In this document: one piece after another, positions 43,260-51,562 of the stretch
Position numbering within the stretch: position 1 is the stretch's first letter
Layout of the letters: every line of letters begins with the position of its first letter
Assembly: GCF_025420485.1 (NCBI RefSeq)
Contig: NZ_JAOEFD010000005.1
Location: 1-64,000 of the forward strand
Source: Nesterenkonia marinintestina
GTDB taxonomy: Bacteria > Actinomycetota > Actinomycetes > Actinomycetales > Micrococcaceae
Direction of reading: 5' to 3'
DNA: 64,000 bases
Position numbers and translations under genes: made by a program
Notes under the pieces: generated by a model
Database searches by the model: none
Told to the model about the DNA's origin: nothing
Seen by the model: only the letters and a program-made list of their open reading frames with translations

Positions 43260-44468
43260 TCAGACCGTCTCCACCAGCATGGCGGAGCCTTGTCCGACGC
43301 CGACGCACATGGTCGCCAGGCCGCGGCCGACGCCCTCGTCCTCCATGCGGCGCACCAGGGTCAGCAGGATGCGTGAGCCGGAGGAGCCCAGCGGGTGTCC
43401 CAGTGCGATGGCGCCGCCGTCGGCGTTGACCGTGGCCTGGTCCAGGCCGAGCCGGCGGATGCAGGCCAGGGACTGGGTCGCGAAGGCCTCGTTGAGCTCG
43501 ACGGCCCCGAGGTCCCCGACCCCCCAGCCGGCGCGCTCGAGGACCTTCTCCGTGGCGGGGACCGGCCCGATTCCCATGATCTCCGGGGCCACACCGGCGT
43601 TGGCCGAACCGACCACCCGCGCCCGCGGAGCCAGTCCGTACTTCTCGATCGCACGCTCCGAGGCGACGATCACCGCGGAGGCGCCGTCGTTCAGCGAGGA
43701 GGCGTTGCCGGCGGTGACGACCTCTCCCCCGGCGACCACGGGCCGCAGCTTGGCCAGCACCTCGGCGGTGGTGTCCGGACGGGGTCCCTCGTCGGTGTCG
43801 ACGACGGTCACCGCACCCTTGCGCCCCTTCACCTCCACCGGGGTGATCTCACGGGTCAGACGCCCGGCCTCGACCGCGGCCACGGCGCGGCGCTGGGATT
43901 CGGCGGCGAAGGCGTCGGCGTCCTCCCGGGTGATGGAGTCCAGCCGCGCGACCTCCTCGGCGGTCTCGGGCATGGAGTAGGTGCGCTTGTCGATGCACAG
44001 GAACTCCGGGTTCACGAACCGCCATCCGATGGAGGTGTCGAAGACCTCCCCCGGCTTGGCGAAGGGCGTGGTCGGCTTGGCCATGACCCAGGGCGCCCGG
44101 GACATCGACTCGACGCCTCCGGCGACGACGATGTCGGCCGCGCCTGCTGCGATCATGTGGGAGGCCTGGGCGACTGCGGAGAGCCCGGAGGCGCAGAGCC
44201 GGTTGACGGTGATCCCAGGCACCGAGTCGGGGAACCCGGCCAGCAGCCAGGCCATGCGGGCGACGTTGCGGTTCTCCTCGCCGGCGCCGTTGGCGTTGCC
44301 GAGGATGACCTCGTCGACGTCGGCGGGGTCGATCCCCGAGTCCTCCACCACGCGGCGGACCACCAGCGCGGCGAGGTCGTCGGGGCGGACGGAGGACAGT
44401 GCGCCTCCGTAGCGTCCCACGGGGGTCCGGGTGCCGGAGACGAGGAATGCGGGCGATGGGGCGGGCAC
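43260..44468 (-). CDS. paaJ: 3-oxoadipyl-CoA thiolase, probable PaaJ
   Basis: This 402-residue thiolase cleaves 3-oxoadipyl-CoA to succinyl-CoA and acetyl-CoA, and in PaaJ also the earlier 3-oxo-5,6-dehydrosuberyl-CoA. The nucleophile is C92 in NRLCASGLSAVAQA, with GHPLGSSGSR and the C-terminal CVGVGQG. The phrase EVILGNANGAGEENRNVARM is typical of beta-ketoadipyl-CoA thiolases. The start is GTG 44468, 7 nt after GGAGGA; the longer frame to 44558 would cross operator site D and is rejected. It is first in paaJ-paaF-paaH. Confidence 0.92.
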   Translation of the reverse strand: MPAPSPAFLVSGTRTPVGRYGGALSSVRPDDLAALVVRRVVEDSGIDPADVDEVILGNANGAGEENRNVARMAWLLAGFPDSVPGITVNRLCASGLSAVAQASHMIAAGAADIVVAGGVESMSRAPWVMAKPTTPFAKPGEVFDTSIGWRFVNPEFLCIDKRTYSMPETAEEVARLDSITREDADAFAAESQRRAVAAVEAGRLTREITPVEVKGRKGAVTVVDTDEGPRPDTTAEVLAKLRPVVAGGEVVTAGNASSLNDGASAVIVASERAIEKYGLAPRARVVGSANAGVAPEIMGIGPVPATEKVLERAGWGVGDLGAVELNEAFATQSLACIRRLGLDQATVNADGGAIALGHPLGSSGSRILLTLVRRMEDEGVGRGLATMCVGVGQGSAMLVETV

Positions 44469-44506
44469 GGCGGCTCCTCCGAGTCTCGGGATGCAGGGGC
44501 CAGAAT

Positions 44507-44526
44507 TACTGACCGATCGTTCATAT
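44507..44526. promoter_or_regulatory. PaaR-type operator, site D (paaJFH)
   Basis: TACTGACCGATCGTTCATAT contains the symmetric core TGACCGATCGTTCA, with one mismatch per half. It is the most degenerate of the five copies. It lies 38 nt upstream of paaJ and downstream of a minus-strand TTGACC -35 at 44553-44558. Confidence 0.6.
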
Positions 44527-44547
44527 AATACTCTTCCACGGCACCCC

Positions 44548-44563
44548 TGTGAGGTCAATCACG
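44548..44563. promoter_or_regulatory. CRP-like site upstream of paaJ
   Basis: TGTGA-GGTCAA-TCACG has one perfect half-site and one with a single change. The minus-strand centre includes TTGACC, the probable -35 hexamer. Confidence 0.55.
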
Positions 44564-44599
44564 ACAGGACCGGGCATCGGACGACCCCTCCGGGCGCGG

Positions 44600-44615
44600 T
44601 GTGATGCCGCCCACA
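44600..44615. promoter_or_regulatory. CRP-like site upstream of atoE
   Basis: TGTGA-TGCCGC-CCACA matches the CRP consensus with one change. It lies 47 nt before the atoE start codon. Confidence 0.45.
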
Positions 44616-44661
44616 CTACAGTGGGGGCGTATCTGCCACACGTGGAGGGGACGGAGCACCT

Positions 44662-46059
44662 ATGAGCACCTCGGAGCACACCGCGGGCACGCCCTCGGGA
44701 GGCTCGCCGCGCGGCGGCGGCGCCCTTCTGGGACCGGTCATGCGCCCGATTAACGCACTGGTCGAACGGTTCATCCCGTCGGCCCTGCTCTTCGCCATCG
44801 CCCTGACTCTGATCGTCGCGGCGCTGGCCCTGGTCCTCACCGACTCCGGCCCGCTGACCGTGGTCGAGGAGTGGGGGCTCGGGCTCTCCGGCCTGCTGGA
44901 CTTCATCACCCAGATGGCGCTGATCCTGTTCCTCGGCCACATCCTGGCCTCCACCCGTCCGGTCCGCGCCCTGCTGCGCCGTCTGGGCCGTGTGCCGCGC
45001 ACGCCGATGCAGGCCTATCTCTTCGTCTTCCTCGTCGCCGCACTGGCTTCGCTGATCACCTGGGGGCTGGGCCTGGTGGTCGGCGGACTGCTGGCCCGCG
45101 AGGTCGCCGAACAGAGCCGGCGCCGCGAGATCCCCGTGCACTTCCCGATGCTGGTGGCCTCAGGCTTCGCCGGATTCGTCGTGTGGCACATGGGGTACTC
45201 GGCCTCCGGCCCGCTGACCGCCGCCACGGAGGACTCCTTCGTCGCCGAGCAGCTCGGCGAGCCCCTGCCGATCTCCGAGACGATCTTCGCCTCGTGGAAC
45301 CTCATCGCCGTGGTGGTCACGATCCTCGTCGTCGGGCTCTCCCTGGCCCTGGTCGCACCCCGGGACCCGTCTCAGATCCGGACGCTGGACGCGGACATCA
45401 CCGAGGGCGACGTCGACGCCGAGGCGGAGGTCGTCACTCCGGCCGACCGCGCCGACGCCTCCCGCATCCCGACGCTGATCATGGGGCTGCTGTTCACCGG
45501 CTACCTGGTGATCCACTTCGCCGGCGGCGGCTCGCTGACCCTGGACATCGTCAACTGGTCCTTCCTGGCGCTGATCATGCTGCTGGTGCGCAGCCCGTTC
45601 GAACTGATCGTGCTGACGAAGAACGCGGCGTCGAACGTGGGTGAGATCCTGCTGCAGTTCCCGCTCTACGCGGGGATCCTCGGCATGATGGACGGCACCG
45701 GGCTGATCGAGGTCTTCTCCGAGGCCTTCGTGGCGATCTCCACTCCGGAGACCTTCGGCCTGTGGGCGTTCCTCTCGGCGGGACTGGTGAACTTCTTCGT
45801 CCCCTCGGGAGGCGGACAGATCGCCATCCAGGCGCCGATCCTGCTCGACGCCGCCGAAGCCCTGGGCACCGATCCGGCCGTGGCCATCATGGCGGTGGCC
45901 TACGGGGACCAGTGGACGAACATGATCCAGCCGTTCTGGGCGCTGCCGCTGCTGGCCATCGCGGGGCTGAAGATGCGCGACATCCTCAGCTACACCACCA
46001 TCGCGCTCATCGCCTCAGGACTGGTGTTCGGTGCCACGATGCTCATCGTCTCCGGCTGA
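44662..46059 (+). CDS. atoE: AtoE-type short-chain fatty acid transporter
   Basis: This 465-residue membrane protein has about 12 hydrophobic helices and belongs to the AtoE/short-chain fatty acid transporter family. Conserved segments include VERFIPSALLFAIALTL, the loop GMMDGTGLIEVFSE and FFVPSGGGQIAIQAP, and GDQWTNMIQPFWALPL near the C-terminus. It probably imports acetoacetate, butyrate or similar acids. It is divergent from paaJFH across a spacer with two CRP-like sites. Its last 45 nt overlap the end of the converging MTHFR-like gene. Confidence 0.88.
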   Translation: MSTSEHTAGTPSGGSPRGGGALLGPVMRPINALVERFIPSALLFAIALTLIVAALALVLTDSGPLTVVEEWGLGLSGLLDFITQMALILFLGHILASTRPVRALLRRLGRVPRTPMQAYLFVFLVAALASLITWGLGLVVGGLLAREVAEQSRRREIPVHFPMLVASGFAGFVVWHMGYSASGPLTAATEDSFVAEQLGEPLPISETIFASWNLIAVVVTILVVGLSLALVAPRDPSQIRTLDADITEGDVDAEAEVVTPADRADASRIPTLIMGLLFTGYLVIHFAGGGSLTLDIVNWSFLALIMLLVRSPFELIVLTKNAASNVGEILLQFPLYAGILGMMDGTGLIEVFSEAFVAISTPETFGLWAFLSAGLVNFFVPSGGGQIAIQAPILLDAAEALGTDPAVAIMAVAYGDQWTNMIQPFWALPLLAIAGLKMRDILSYTTIALIASGLVFGATMLIVSG

Positions 46060-46920
46060 CCGGCGCACCCGTCGCCACCAGCGGGCCGAATCCGCCACGG
46101 CGTTGAACGTGTAGAGGTGCAGCCCGACCGGGCCGAGGTCGTCGGCGGAGGCGGAGCGCCGGACCACCTCGTCGAGCAGGGCGTCGGGCGTCCATGTGCC
46201 CGGGCCCATCAGCGCCCGCAGCCCCCCGCGGTGACGGCTGAGGACGCGCAGCGAGTCCCCGACCCCGATCCGGGCCCCGACTCTGATCAGGCGTGCGGTG
46301 CTCGTCGGCCCGGCCACCCCGAGGCGCACCGGCGGTCCGACGCCGCGTCCGGGCAGCCCCGAGATCCAGTCCACGATCGCCTCGGCGTCGAAGCACATCT
46401 GGCTGACCACCTCGCTGGCGTGCTCCCGCTTGGCCGCCCAGGCGGCGTCGAGGTCCTCGGGGGCTATGCCCGGATGCGGTTCGGGGTAGCCGGCGATCCC
46501 GATCCGCAGGTCGGGACGCTGCTGGAGCAGGGACCGCATGAGGTCCTCGGCCGAGCCGTACGGACCTGCCGGTCTGGCGGCGTCGCCCCCGATGACGAAC
46601 ACCTCGTCGACACCCGCCGCGCCCAGGCGGGCCACGATCTCCTCCGTCTCGGAGGGGCCGCGGATCATCCGGGCCGCCAGGTGCGGGACCGCCCGCCGGC
46701 CCTCTGCGCTCAGCGCGTCGACGACCTCCAGGGTGCCCTGGAGGCCGTGGCGGGGGGAGGCCGTCACGGTGACGACGTCCTCGGGGTCCAGATGGGTCAG
46801 CACCGCGTCGACGACGCCGTCGAGCGGTATGACCTCGAATCGGACGGAGCCGCCGAGGACCGACGGCCAGAGCGGCGACGGAGGGCCCACCGACCCCGCA
46901 CCGACCCCGACGCCGCCCAT
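46015..46920 (-). CDS. Methylenetetrahydrofolate reductase family protein
   Basis: This 301-residue protein has the MTHFR TIM-barrel pattern: VTVTASPRHGLQGTLEVV, PHLAARMI, VFVIGGDAARPAGPYGSAEDL, IGIAGYPEPHPG, SQMCFDAEAIVDWI and a C-terminal VGLHLYTFNAVADSARWW. Compared with MetF, the N-terminal region is short. It follows the GcvT-like gene by 2 nt, so it probably converts the methyl-THF or methylene-THF made by that partner, as MetF does beside LigM-type demethylases (known in sphingomonads; inferred here). Confidence 0.8.
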   Translation of the reverse strand: MGGVGVGAGSVGPPSPLWPSVLGGSVRFEVIPLDGVVDAVLTHLDPEDVVTVTASPRHGLQGTLEVVDALSAEGRRAVPHLAARMIRGPSETEEIVARLGAAGVDEVFVIGGDAARPAGPYGSAEDLMRSLLQQRPDLRIGIAGYPEPHPGIAPEDLDAAWAAKREHASEVVSQMCFDAEAIVDWISGLPGRGVGPPVRLGVAGPTSTARLIRVGARIGVGDSLRVLSRHRGGLRALMGPGTWTPDALLDEVVRRSASADDLGPVGLHLYTFNAVADSARWWRRVRRSAGDDEHRGTEHQS

Positions 46921-46922
46921 CC

Positions 46923-48122
46923 TCAGACCCCGGCTCCGGTGAGTCCGCTGACGTCCTGTTTGGGCTGGTCCTTGGTCGGGTCGACGAACGGCTTGGGGAC
47001 CACGACGGCGTCGACGGTCTCCTCCCCGGTCTCGATCTGCAGATCCGTGCCCAGCTCGGCGAGCTCGCTGGGCACCATCGCGTATCCGATGTTCCGCTCG
47101 AGCCGCGGCGACCAGCAGGCCGAGGGGACGTGGCCGACCAGCCGGCCCCCGCGGCGGACGGCGAATGCGTCGATCATGGAGCCGTCGTTGTAGCTGCCCA
47201 GCCGGGCTCCTCCGATCTCCACACCGGCGAGACGTCGTCGGGGACCCTCCTCCCGGATCCGGGCCAGGGCCTGCTTGCCGATGAAGTCAGCCTCCTGGTC
47301 CAGGTCGACCATCCAGTCGTAGCCCATACCCACCTCGTAGGGGTTGGTGTCGAAGGTGATGTCGGCGCCGTGGGCCAGGAAGCCGCCTTCGATCCGACGG
47401 ATGTGGCAGGGACCGATGACCGTCATACCGTACGGTCGTCCGGCCTCCCAGATGCGTTCCCAGACGCGCACCCCGTTGACGCTGGCGTCGTAGACGTAGA
47501 TCTCGTAGCCGATCTCGGCGGTGTAGCCGGTCCGCGAGACGACCACGGGCATCCCGTCGATCTCGTACTCATGGAGCTCGTAGTAGGGCACGTCGAGGAT
47601 CGACTCGCCGAAGAGGTCCCGCATGACCGAGACCGAGAGTGGGCCCTGGACCTGGACGGGGCCCACGTCGGCCTCACGGATCTGCACGTCGAATCCGGAG
47701 TTCCGTGCGACCCCCCGTGCCCAGAGCAGGATGTCGGAGTCGGCCAGCGAGAGCCAGAAGTGGTCGTCCCCCAGGCGCAGCAGCACCGGGTCGTTGAGGA
47801 TGCCGCCGTCGTCATCGGTGAGGAAGACGTACTTGCACTGGCCCACCCGACACTTCGTGAGGTCTCGGGTGACCAGCAGATTCGTGAAGTCGAAGGCGTC
47901 GGGACCGGTGATCTCGATCTGGCGTTCGACGCCGACGTCCCACAGCGTGACCCCGTTGAGCAGGGCCCAGTACTCGGCGATCGGGTCGCCGTAGTGGCGG
48001 GCGTGGTACGTGCGGTTGTAGACGCTGTACATGGCCACGCCGTGCTGTCGCGAGGCGCAGAAGAACGGCGACTTCCGGATCCGCGGGTAGAGGAGCATTC
48101 CGGGGCTGGTGTTGACGGGCAT
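46923..48122 (-). CDS. GcvT-family THF-dependent methyltransferase (DmdA/LigM-like)
   Basis: This 399-residue protein belongs to the aminomethyltransferase fold but resembles the demethylase branch. From memory, DmdA has the same series of landmarks: R-x-R-K-SPF, MYSVYNRTYH, LWDVGVERQIEITGPDAFDF, DDDGGILNDPV, DHFWLSLADSDILLW, VQGPLSVSVM and TNPYEVGMG. Such enzymes move a methyl group from an O- or S-methyl donor to tetrahydrofolate. The donor here is unknown; aromatic methyl ethers, DMSP or methylated amines are options. ATG 48122 is used, with GGAGG upstream. The MTHFR-like partner follows directly. Confidence 0.75.
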   Translation of the reverse strand: MPVNTSPGMLLYPRIRKSPFFCASRQHGVAMYSVYNRTYHARHYGDPIAEYWALLNGVTLWDVGVERQIEITGPDAFDFTNLLVTRDLTKCRVGQCKYVFLTDDDGGILNDPVLLRLGDDHFWLSLADSDILLWARGVARNSGFDVQIREADVGPVQVQGPLSVSVMRDLFGESILDVPYYELHEYEIDGMPVVVSRTGYTAEIGYEIYVYDASVNGVRVWERIWEAGRPYGMTVIGPCHIRRIEGGFLAHGADITFDTNPYEVGMGYDWMVDLDQEADFIGKQALARIREEGPRRRLAGVEIGGARLGSYNDGSMIDAFAVRRGGRLVGHVPSACWSPRLERNIGYAMVPSELAELGTDLQIETGEETVDAVVVPKPFVDPTKDQPKQDVSGLTGAGV

Positions 48123-48159
48123 CGCCGCCTCCTGGGGCCGTAGGAGCCTGTCCCTCCAG

Positions 48160-48175
48160 TGTGACGCCAATCACT
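48160..48175. promoter_or_regulatory. CRP-like site upstream of the GcvT-like gene
   Basis: TGTGA-CGCCAA-TCACT has one perfect half and one with a single change. It lies 38 nt upstream of ATG 48122. Confidence 0.5.
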
Positions 48176-48241
48176 CGTATGGCGCAATGGTGTGCGTACT
48201 GCGCAACATCTCATCGGAGGTCAGGTGCAGCCGGAGACGCA

Positions 48242-48278
48242 GATGCGGGCCCCGCCCCGCAGGGGGTGGGCCCGCATC
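48242..48278 (-). terminator. Probable terminator after the ABC transporter operon
   Basis: The 11-bp perfect arms GATGCGGGCCC and GGGCCCGCATC enclose a GC-rich loop that can itself pair. The hairpin lies 22 nt after the ATPase gene stop. No clear U-tract follows, as is common in GC-rich actinobacteria. Confidence 0.6.
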
Positions 48279-48300
48279 ATGGGCGTCCGGAGGGCTCAGG

Positions 48301-49092
48301 TCACTGCAGCATGGTCTTGTCGTCCAGGGCGGCGCCCTTGAGCTGGGAGAACCGGTGGAGCAGGTCCTCCGGCGTCATGTTCCGCTTCTCCGCCTCGGTG
48401 GCGTCGAGGATGATCCGACCCTCGTGCATCATGATCAGCCGGTTGCCGACCTCAAGCGCCTGGTTCATGTTGTGGGTGACCATCAGCGTGGTCAGCCCCT
48501 GACCTTCGACGACCTGCTTGGTCAGCCGGGTCACCAGCGCCGCGCGCTGGGGGTCCAGGGCCGCGGTGTGCTCGTCGAGGAGCAGGACCTTGGGCCGGGA
48601 GAAGGTCGCCATCAGCAGGCTCAGCGCCTGCCGCTGACCGCCGGAGAGCAGCCCGACCTTCGTCTTCAGCCGGTTCTCCAGGCCCAGCTCCAGGGCCTTG
48701 AGCTCCTCGGCGAACCGATCCCGCTTGGACCGGGTCACCGCCCGCGCCAGCCCGCGGAAGGCACCGCGGCGATCGGCCAGCGCCAGGTTCTCCTCGATGG
48801 TGAGGTTGGGCGCCGTGCCGGCCATGGGGTCCTGGAAGACCCGGCCGATGCGGGCCGCCCGCTGGTGCTCCTTCTGCTTGGAGATCTCGCGACCGGCGAG
48901 CAGCACCTGACCGTGGTCCTGGGGGATGCGGCCGGCGATCGTGTTCAGGATGGTCGACTTGCCGGCGCCGTTGGAGCCGATGACCGTGACGAAGTCGCCC
49001 TCGTGCATGTCCAGGGACACGTCCACCAGGGCCTTGCGCTCGTTGACGGTGCCGGGGAAGAAGGTCTTCGAGACCTGATCGATGGTCAGCAT
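48301..49092 (-). CDS. ABC transporter ATP-binding protein
   Basis: This 263-residue ATPase drives import with the permease and lipoprotein encoded upstream. Walker A is GSNGAGKSTI, the signature LSGGQRQALSL, Walker B VLLLDEHTAALD and the switch His MVTHNMNQAL; all are intact. It starts 2 nt after the permease stop codon. With the ABC_sub_bind lipoprotein it resembles systems annotated for tryptophan/tyrosine or related amino acid uptake, but the substrate is unproven. Confidence 0.93.
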   Translation of the reverse strand: MLTIDQVSKTFFPGTVNERKALVDVSLDMHEGDFVTVIGSNGAGKSTILNTIAGRIPQDHGQVLLAGREISKQKEHQRAARIGRVFQDPMAGTAPNLTIEENLALADRRGAFRGLARAVTRSKRDRFAEELKALELGLENRLKTKVGLLSGGQRQALSLLMATFSRPKVLLLDEHTAALDPQRAALVTRLTKQVVEGQGLTTLMVTHNMNQALEVGNRLIMMHEGRIILDATEAEKRNMTPEDLLHRFSQLKGAALDDKTMLQ

Positions 49093-49094
49093 GC

Positions 49095-50159
49095 TCAGGA
49101 CTCCTTCTGTCCGGTCTGTCCGGTCTGTCCGGTCTCTCCGGCCCCTCCAGGTTCGGCGGACCCTCCGCTTCCCTCGGCCGCGGGGGCGCCCGCGGGCTCC
49201 TCGACGACCTCCTCGGCGGGGGTGCTCTCGGCCTCGGCCGCGGCGTCGGCGCCCTCAGCGGTGAGCATCGCGGAGCCGCCGCCCGCGCCGAGCCCGCGCC
49301 GCCACTTCGCCAGCCGGCGGAAGCCGGACCACTGGGGAAGAAGCAGCGCGGCGATCACCAGCAGCGCGGAGAGCAGCTTCATGTCGTTGGGGTTCAGGCC
49401 GGCGTTGAGGGCGAACTGGATGGCCAGTCGGTAGAGCACCGCACCCAGCAGCACGGCGAAGGTCGCCTGGATGACGAGTCGGGAGCCGAAGATCGCCTGC
49501 CCGACGATCACCGAGGCCAGTCCGACCAGGATCAGACCGATGCCCATCTGGATGTCGACGAAGCCCTGGTACTGGGCCACCAGCGCGCCGGCGACGGCGA
49601 CGAGCCCGTTGGAGATCATCAGACCGTAGATCTTCTGCCGATCGGTGGAGACGGCGAAGGAGCGGATCATCAGTTCGTTGTCACCGGTGGCCTGCAGCGC
49701 CATCCCGGTGTCGGTGTGCAGGTACCAGTCGATGACGAGCTTGAAGAGCAGCGCGACGACGATCAGCACGGCGATGGATGCGATGCCGCGGTCGACGAAG
49801 CCGTACATCATGGTGAACAGGGTGTCCTCGCCCAGCAGGGGGACGTTGGAGGCGCCCATGATGCGCAGGTTGATCGAGTAGAGCCCGATCATGGTCAGGA
49901 TGCCGGCCAGCAGTCCGTTGATGTTCCCCTTGGTGTGCAGCAGGCCGGTGATGAGGCCGGCGATCGCACCGGCGAGGAAGGCCGCCGCGGTGGCCAGGAA
50001 CGGGTTCACCCCCTGGACGATCAGCACGCCGGCCGTGCCGGCGCCGGTGGTGAACGAGCCGTCGACCGTCAGGTCGGGGAAATTGAGCACTCGGAACGTC
50101 AGATAGACGCCCAACGCCACGATCGCGTAGATCAGGCCGAGCTCGACTGCTGTGATCAT
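49095..50159 (-). CDS. ABC transporter permease
   Basis: This 354-residue permease has about eight membrane helices and belongs to the branched-chain/ABC_sub_bind-associated permease type (LIYAIVALGVYLTFRVLNFP, then VDGSFTTGAGTAG). The segment TDTGMALQATGDNELMIRSF is the cytoplasmic coupling loop. The last 60 or so residues are an unusual Glu/Ala/Gly-rich tail that ends in three exact TGQ units, encoded by 9-bp tandem repeats at 49108-49134. The tail is probably disordered and cytoplasmic. Confidence 0.9.
   Translation of the reverse strand: MITAVELGLIYAIVALGVYLTFRVLNFPDLTVDGSFTTGAGTAGVLIVQGVNPFLATAAAFLAGAIAGLITGLLHTKGNINGLLAGILTMIGLYSINLRIMGASNVPLLGEDTLFTMMYGFVDRGIASIAVLIVVALLFKLVIDWYLHTDTGMALQATGDNELMIRSFAVSTDRQKIYGLMISNGLVAVAGALVAQYQGFVDIQMGIGLILVGLASVIVGQAIFGSRLVIQATFAVLLGAVLYRLAIQFALNAGLNPNDMKLLSALLVIAALLLPQWSGFRRLAKWRRGLGAGGGSAMLTAEGADAAAEAESTPAEEVVEEPAGAPAAEGSGGSAEPGGAGETGQTGQTGQKES
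49108..49143 (-). repeat. 9-bp tandem repeat inside the permease gene
   Basis: TGTCCGGTC is repeated three times exactly (49108-49134) and followed by the variant TCTCCGGCC. In the minus-strand frame it encodes the repeated TGQ tail. It may vary in copy number by slippage without breaking the frame. Confidence 0.7.
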
Positions 50160-50254
50160 CTGTCCTCATCGGGGGTGTGGAGAGGTGTATTGCGTGGGCC
50201 GCGGGGTGTGCGGCGGGGTGCGGGGTCCGGTCGACGGTTCGCCGGCCCCGCGGT

Positions 50255-50286
50255 GATCCCCCGCCGCCTCGCGGCGACGGGGGATC
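50255..50286 (-). terminator. Hairpin between lipoprotein and permease genes
   Basis: GATCCCCC-GCCGC pairs with GCGGC-GACGGGGGATC around a 3-nt loop with a small bulge. Such intra-operon hairpins often protect or partly terminate the upstream message, giving more binding protein than permease. The 145-nt spacer otherwise shows only G-rich sequence. Confidence 0.5.
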
Positions 50287-50304
50287 CGGTGCGGGTGACG
50301 GGGA

Positions 50305-51429
50305 TCAGGAGTCGTCGTCCTCGGCCTCTTCGTCCTCGGCGCCCTCGTCCTCGGCGTCCTCGTCCTCAGAGTCCTCGTCGTCCTCCTCCTCTTCCTCCTC
50401 GCCGGCCTCAGCCGGGTCCTGAGCCTCGACGTCCTCGCCGACGACGACGTCGGCGCGGTCGAGCAGGTCGTCAGAGATCTCGATGCCCTGGGCCTCGGCG
50501 GCCTCCGGGTTGATGTAGAGCTCCAGCTCGGACTGCTCCTCGACGGCCATCGACGCCGGGTCCTCGTCGTCCTGCAGCACCCGCAGCGCCATCTCACCGG
50601 CCTGCTGGCCCAGCTTCTCGTAGTTGATGCCGTAGGTGGCCACCGCGCCGCGGGTCACCGAGTCGCCCTCGGCGGCGATGATCGGCAGCTCGTTGTCCTC
50701 GCCGTACTGGATCACGGTCTCCAGGGCGGAGACCACCACGTTGTCGGTCGGCACGTAGACCGCGTCGACGTCGAGGGACTGCAGACCCTGCTGGACCTCG
50801 GCGGAGGTGGTGACCGTGGACTCCTCGATCTCGAGGCCGAGCTCGTCGGCGGCCTCCTTGGCCATGTCGACCTGCACCTGCGAGTTCGCCTCGCCGGAGG
50901 AGTAGACGATGCCCACGGTCTCGGCGTCGGGGTCGATCTCCTGGAGCAGCTCGAGCTGCTCCTGGACCGGGTTCATGTCCGAGGTGCCGGTGATGTTGCC
51001 GCCCGGCTCGTCCCAGGAGTCGACCAGGCCGGCCTCCTCCGGGTCGGTCACCGCGGTGAACACGATGGGGGTGTCGTCGATGGCCTGGGCCGCGGCCTGG
51101 GCGGTCGGAGTCGCGATGGCCAGGACCAGGTCCAGGTCGGCGTTGGCGAAGGTGCCGGCGATGTTGGTCGCGGTGGCCTGCTCGCCCTGGGCGTTCTGCT
51201 CGTCCCATTCGACCTCGACGTCGGCCTCCTCGAAGGCGGACTTGAAGCCGTCCCGCGCGGCGTCGAGCGAGGGGTGGGAGACGATCTGGGTGACGCCGAT
51301 GCTGTAGCTCTCGCCGTCGCCGCCGTCGTCGTCGCCTCCGCCGCCGTCTCCGTTGCCGCATGCGGTGAGCATGAGTGCCGCGGCCCCGGTGAGTGCGGTG
51401 ACCTTCATGATGTGGTGTCGCTGACGCAT
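50305..51429 (-). CDS. ABC transporter substrate-binding lipoprotein (ABC_sub_bind family)
   Basis: This 374-residue lipoprotein has a signal peptide ending in the lipobox LTAC with C24, followed by a Gly/Asp-rich spacer. The binding domain matches the ABC_sub_bind (TrpX-like) family: GVTQIVSHPSLDAARDGF, VFTAVTDPEEAGLV, SDMNPVQEQLELL and VPTDNVVVSALETVI. The last 40 or so residues are almost entirely Glu, Asp and Ala, an unusual acidic tail for this family. ATG 51429 follows AAGGAGG. It is first in the three-gene import operon. Confidence 0.9.
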   Translation of the reverse strand: MRQRHHIMKVTALTGAAALMLTACGNGDGGGGDDDGGDGESYSIGVTQIVSHPSLDAARDGFKSAFEEADVEVEWDEQNAQGEQATATNIAGTFANADLDLVLAIATPTAQAAAQAIDDTPIVFTAVTDPEEAGLVDSWDEPGGNITGTSDMNPVQEQLELLQEIDPDAETVGIVYSSGEANSQVQVDMAKEAADELGLEIEESTVTTSAEVQQGLQSLDVDAVYVPTDNVVVSALETVIQYGEDNELPIIAAEGDSVTRGAVATYGINYEKLGQQAGEMALRVLQDDEDPASMAVEEQSELELYINPEAAEAQGIEISDDLLDRADVVVGEDVEAQDPAEAGEEEEEEDDEDSEDEDAEDEGAEDEEAEDDDS

Positions 51430-51487
51430 TGTTCCTCCTTGATCGGTGCGGGCGAGCCGGGTGCCGCGCCTTGTGGGCTCGGCGCTC

Positions 51488-51515
51488 CGGGTGCCGTCAC
51501 GGTAGACGGCACCCG
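51488..51515 (-). terminator. Hairpin between the MFS gene and the ABC operon
   Basis: CGGGTGCCGTC and GACGGCACCCG form an 11-bp perfect stem around the loop ACGGTA. It lies 48 nt after the MFS stop codon and upstream of the lipoprotein gene, consistent with a terminator of the MFS transcript. Confidence 0.55.
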
Positions 51516-51522
51516 GCAGCTG

Positions 51523-51538
51523 TGTGATGTCTCTCATA
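51523..51538. promoter_or_regulatory. CRP-like site upstream of the ABC operon
   Basis: TGTGA-TGTCTC-TCATA matches the CRP consensus with one change. It lies 94 nt upstream of the lipoprotein start codon. Confidence 0.4.
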
Positions 51539-51562
51539 GTGCCTGACTGATCCGATCGGGGA

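Noticed and set aside
49108-49143. Possible CRISPR or minisatellite
   Set aside because: Only three exact 9-bp units inside a coding region, without spacers. It is a coding tandem repeat.
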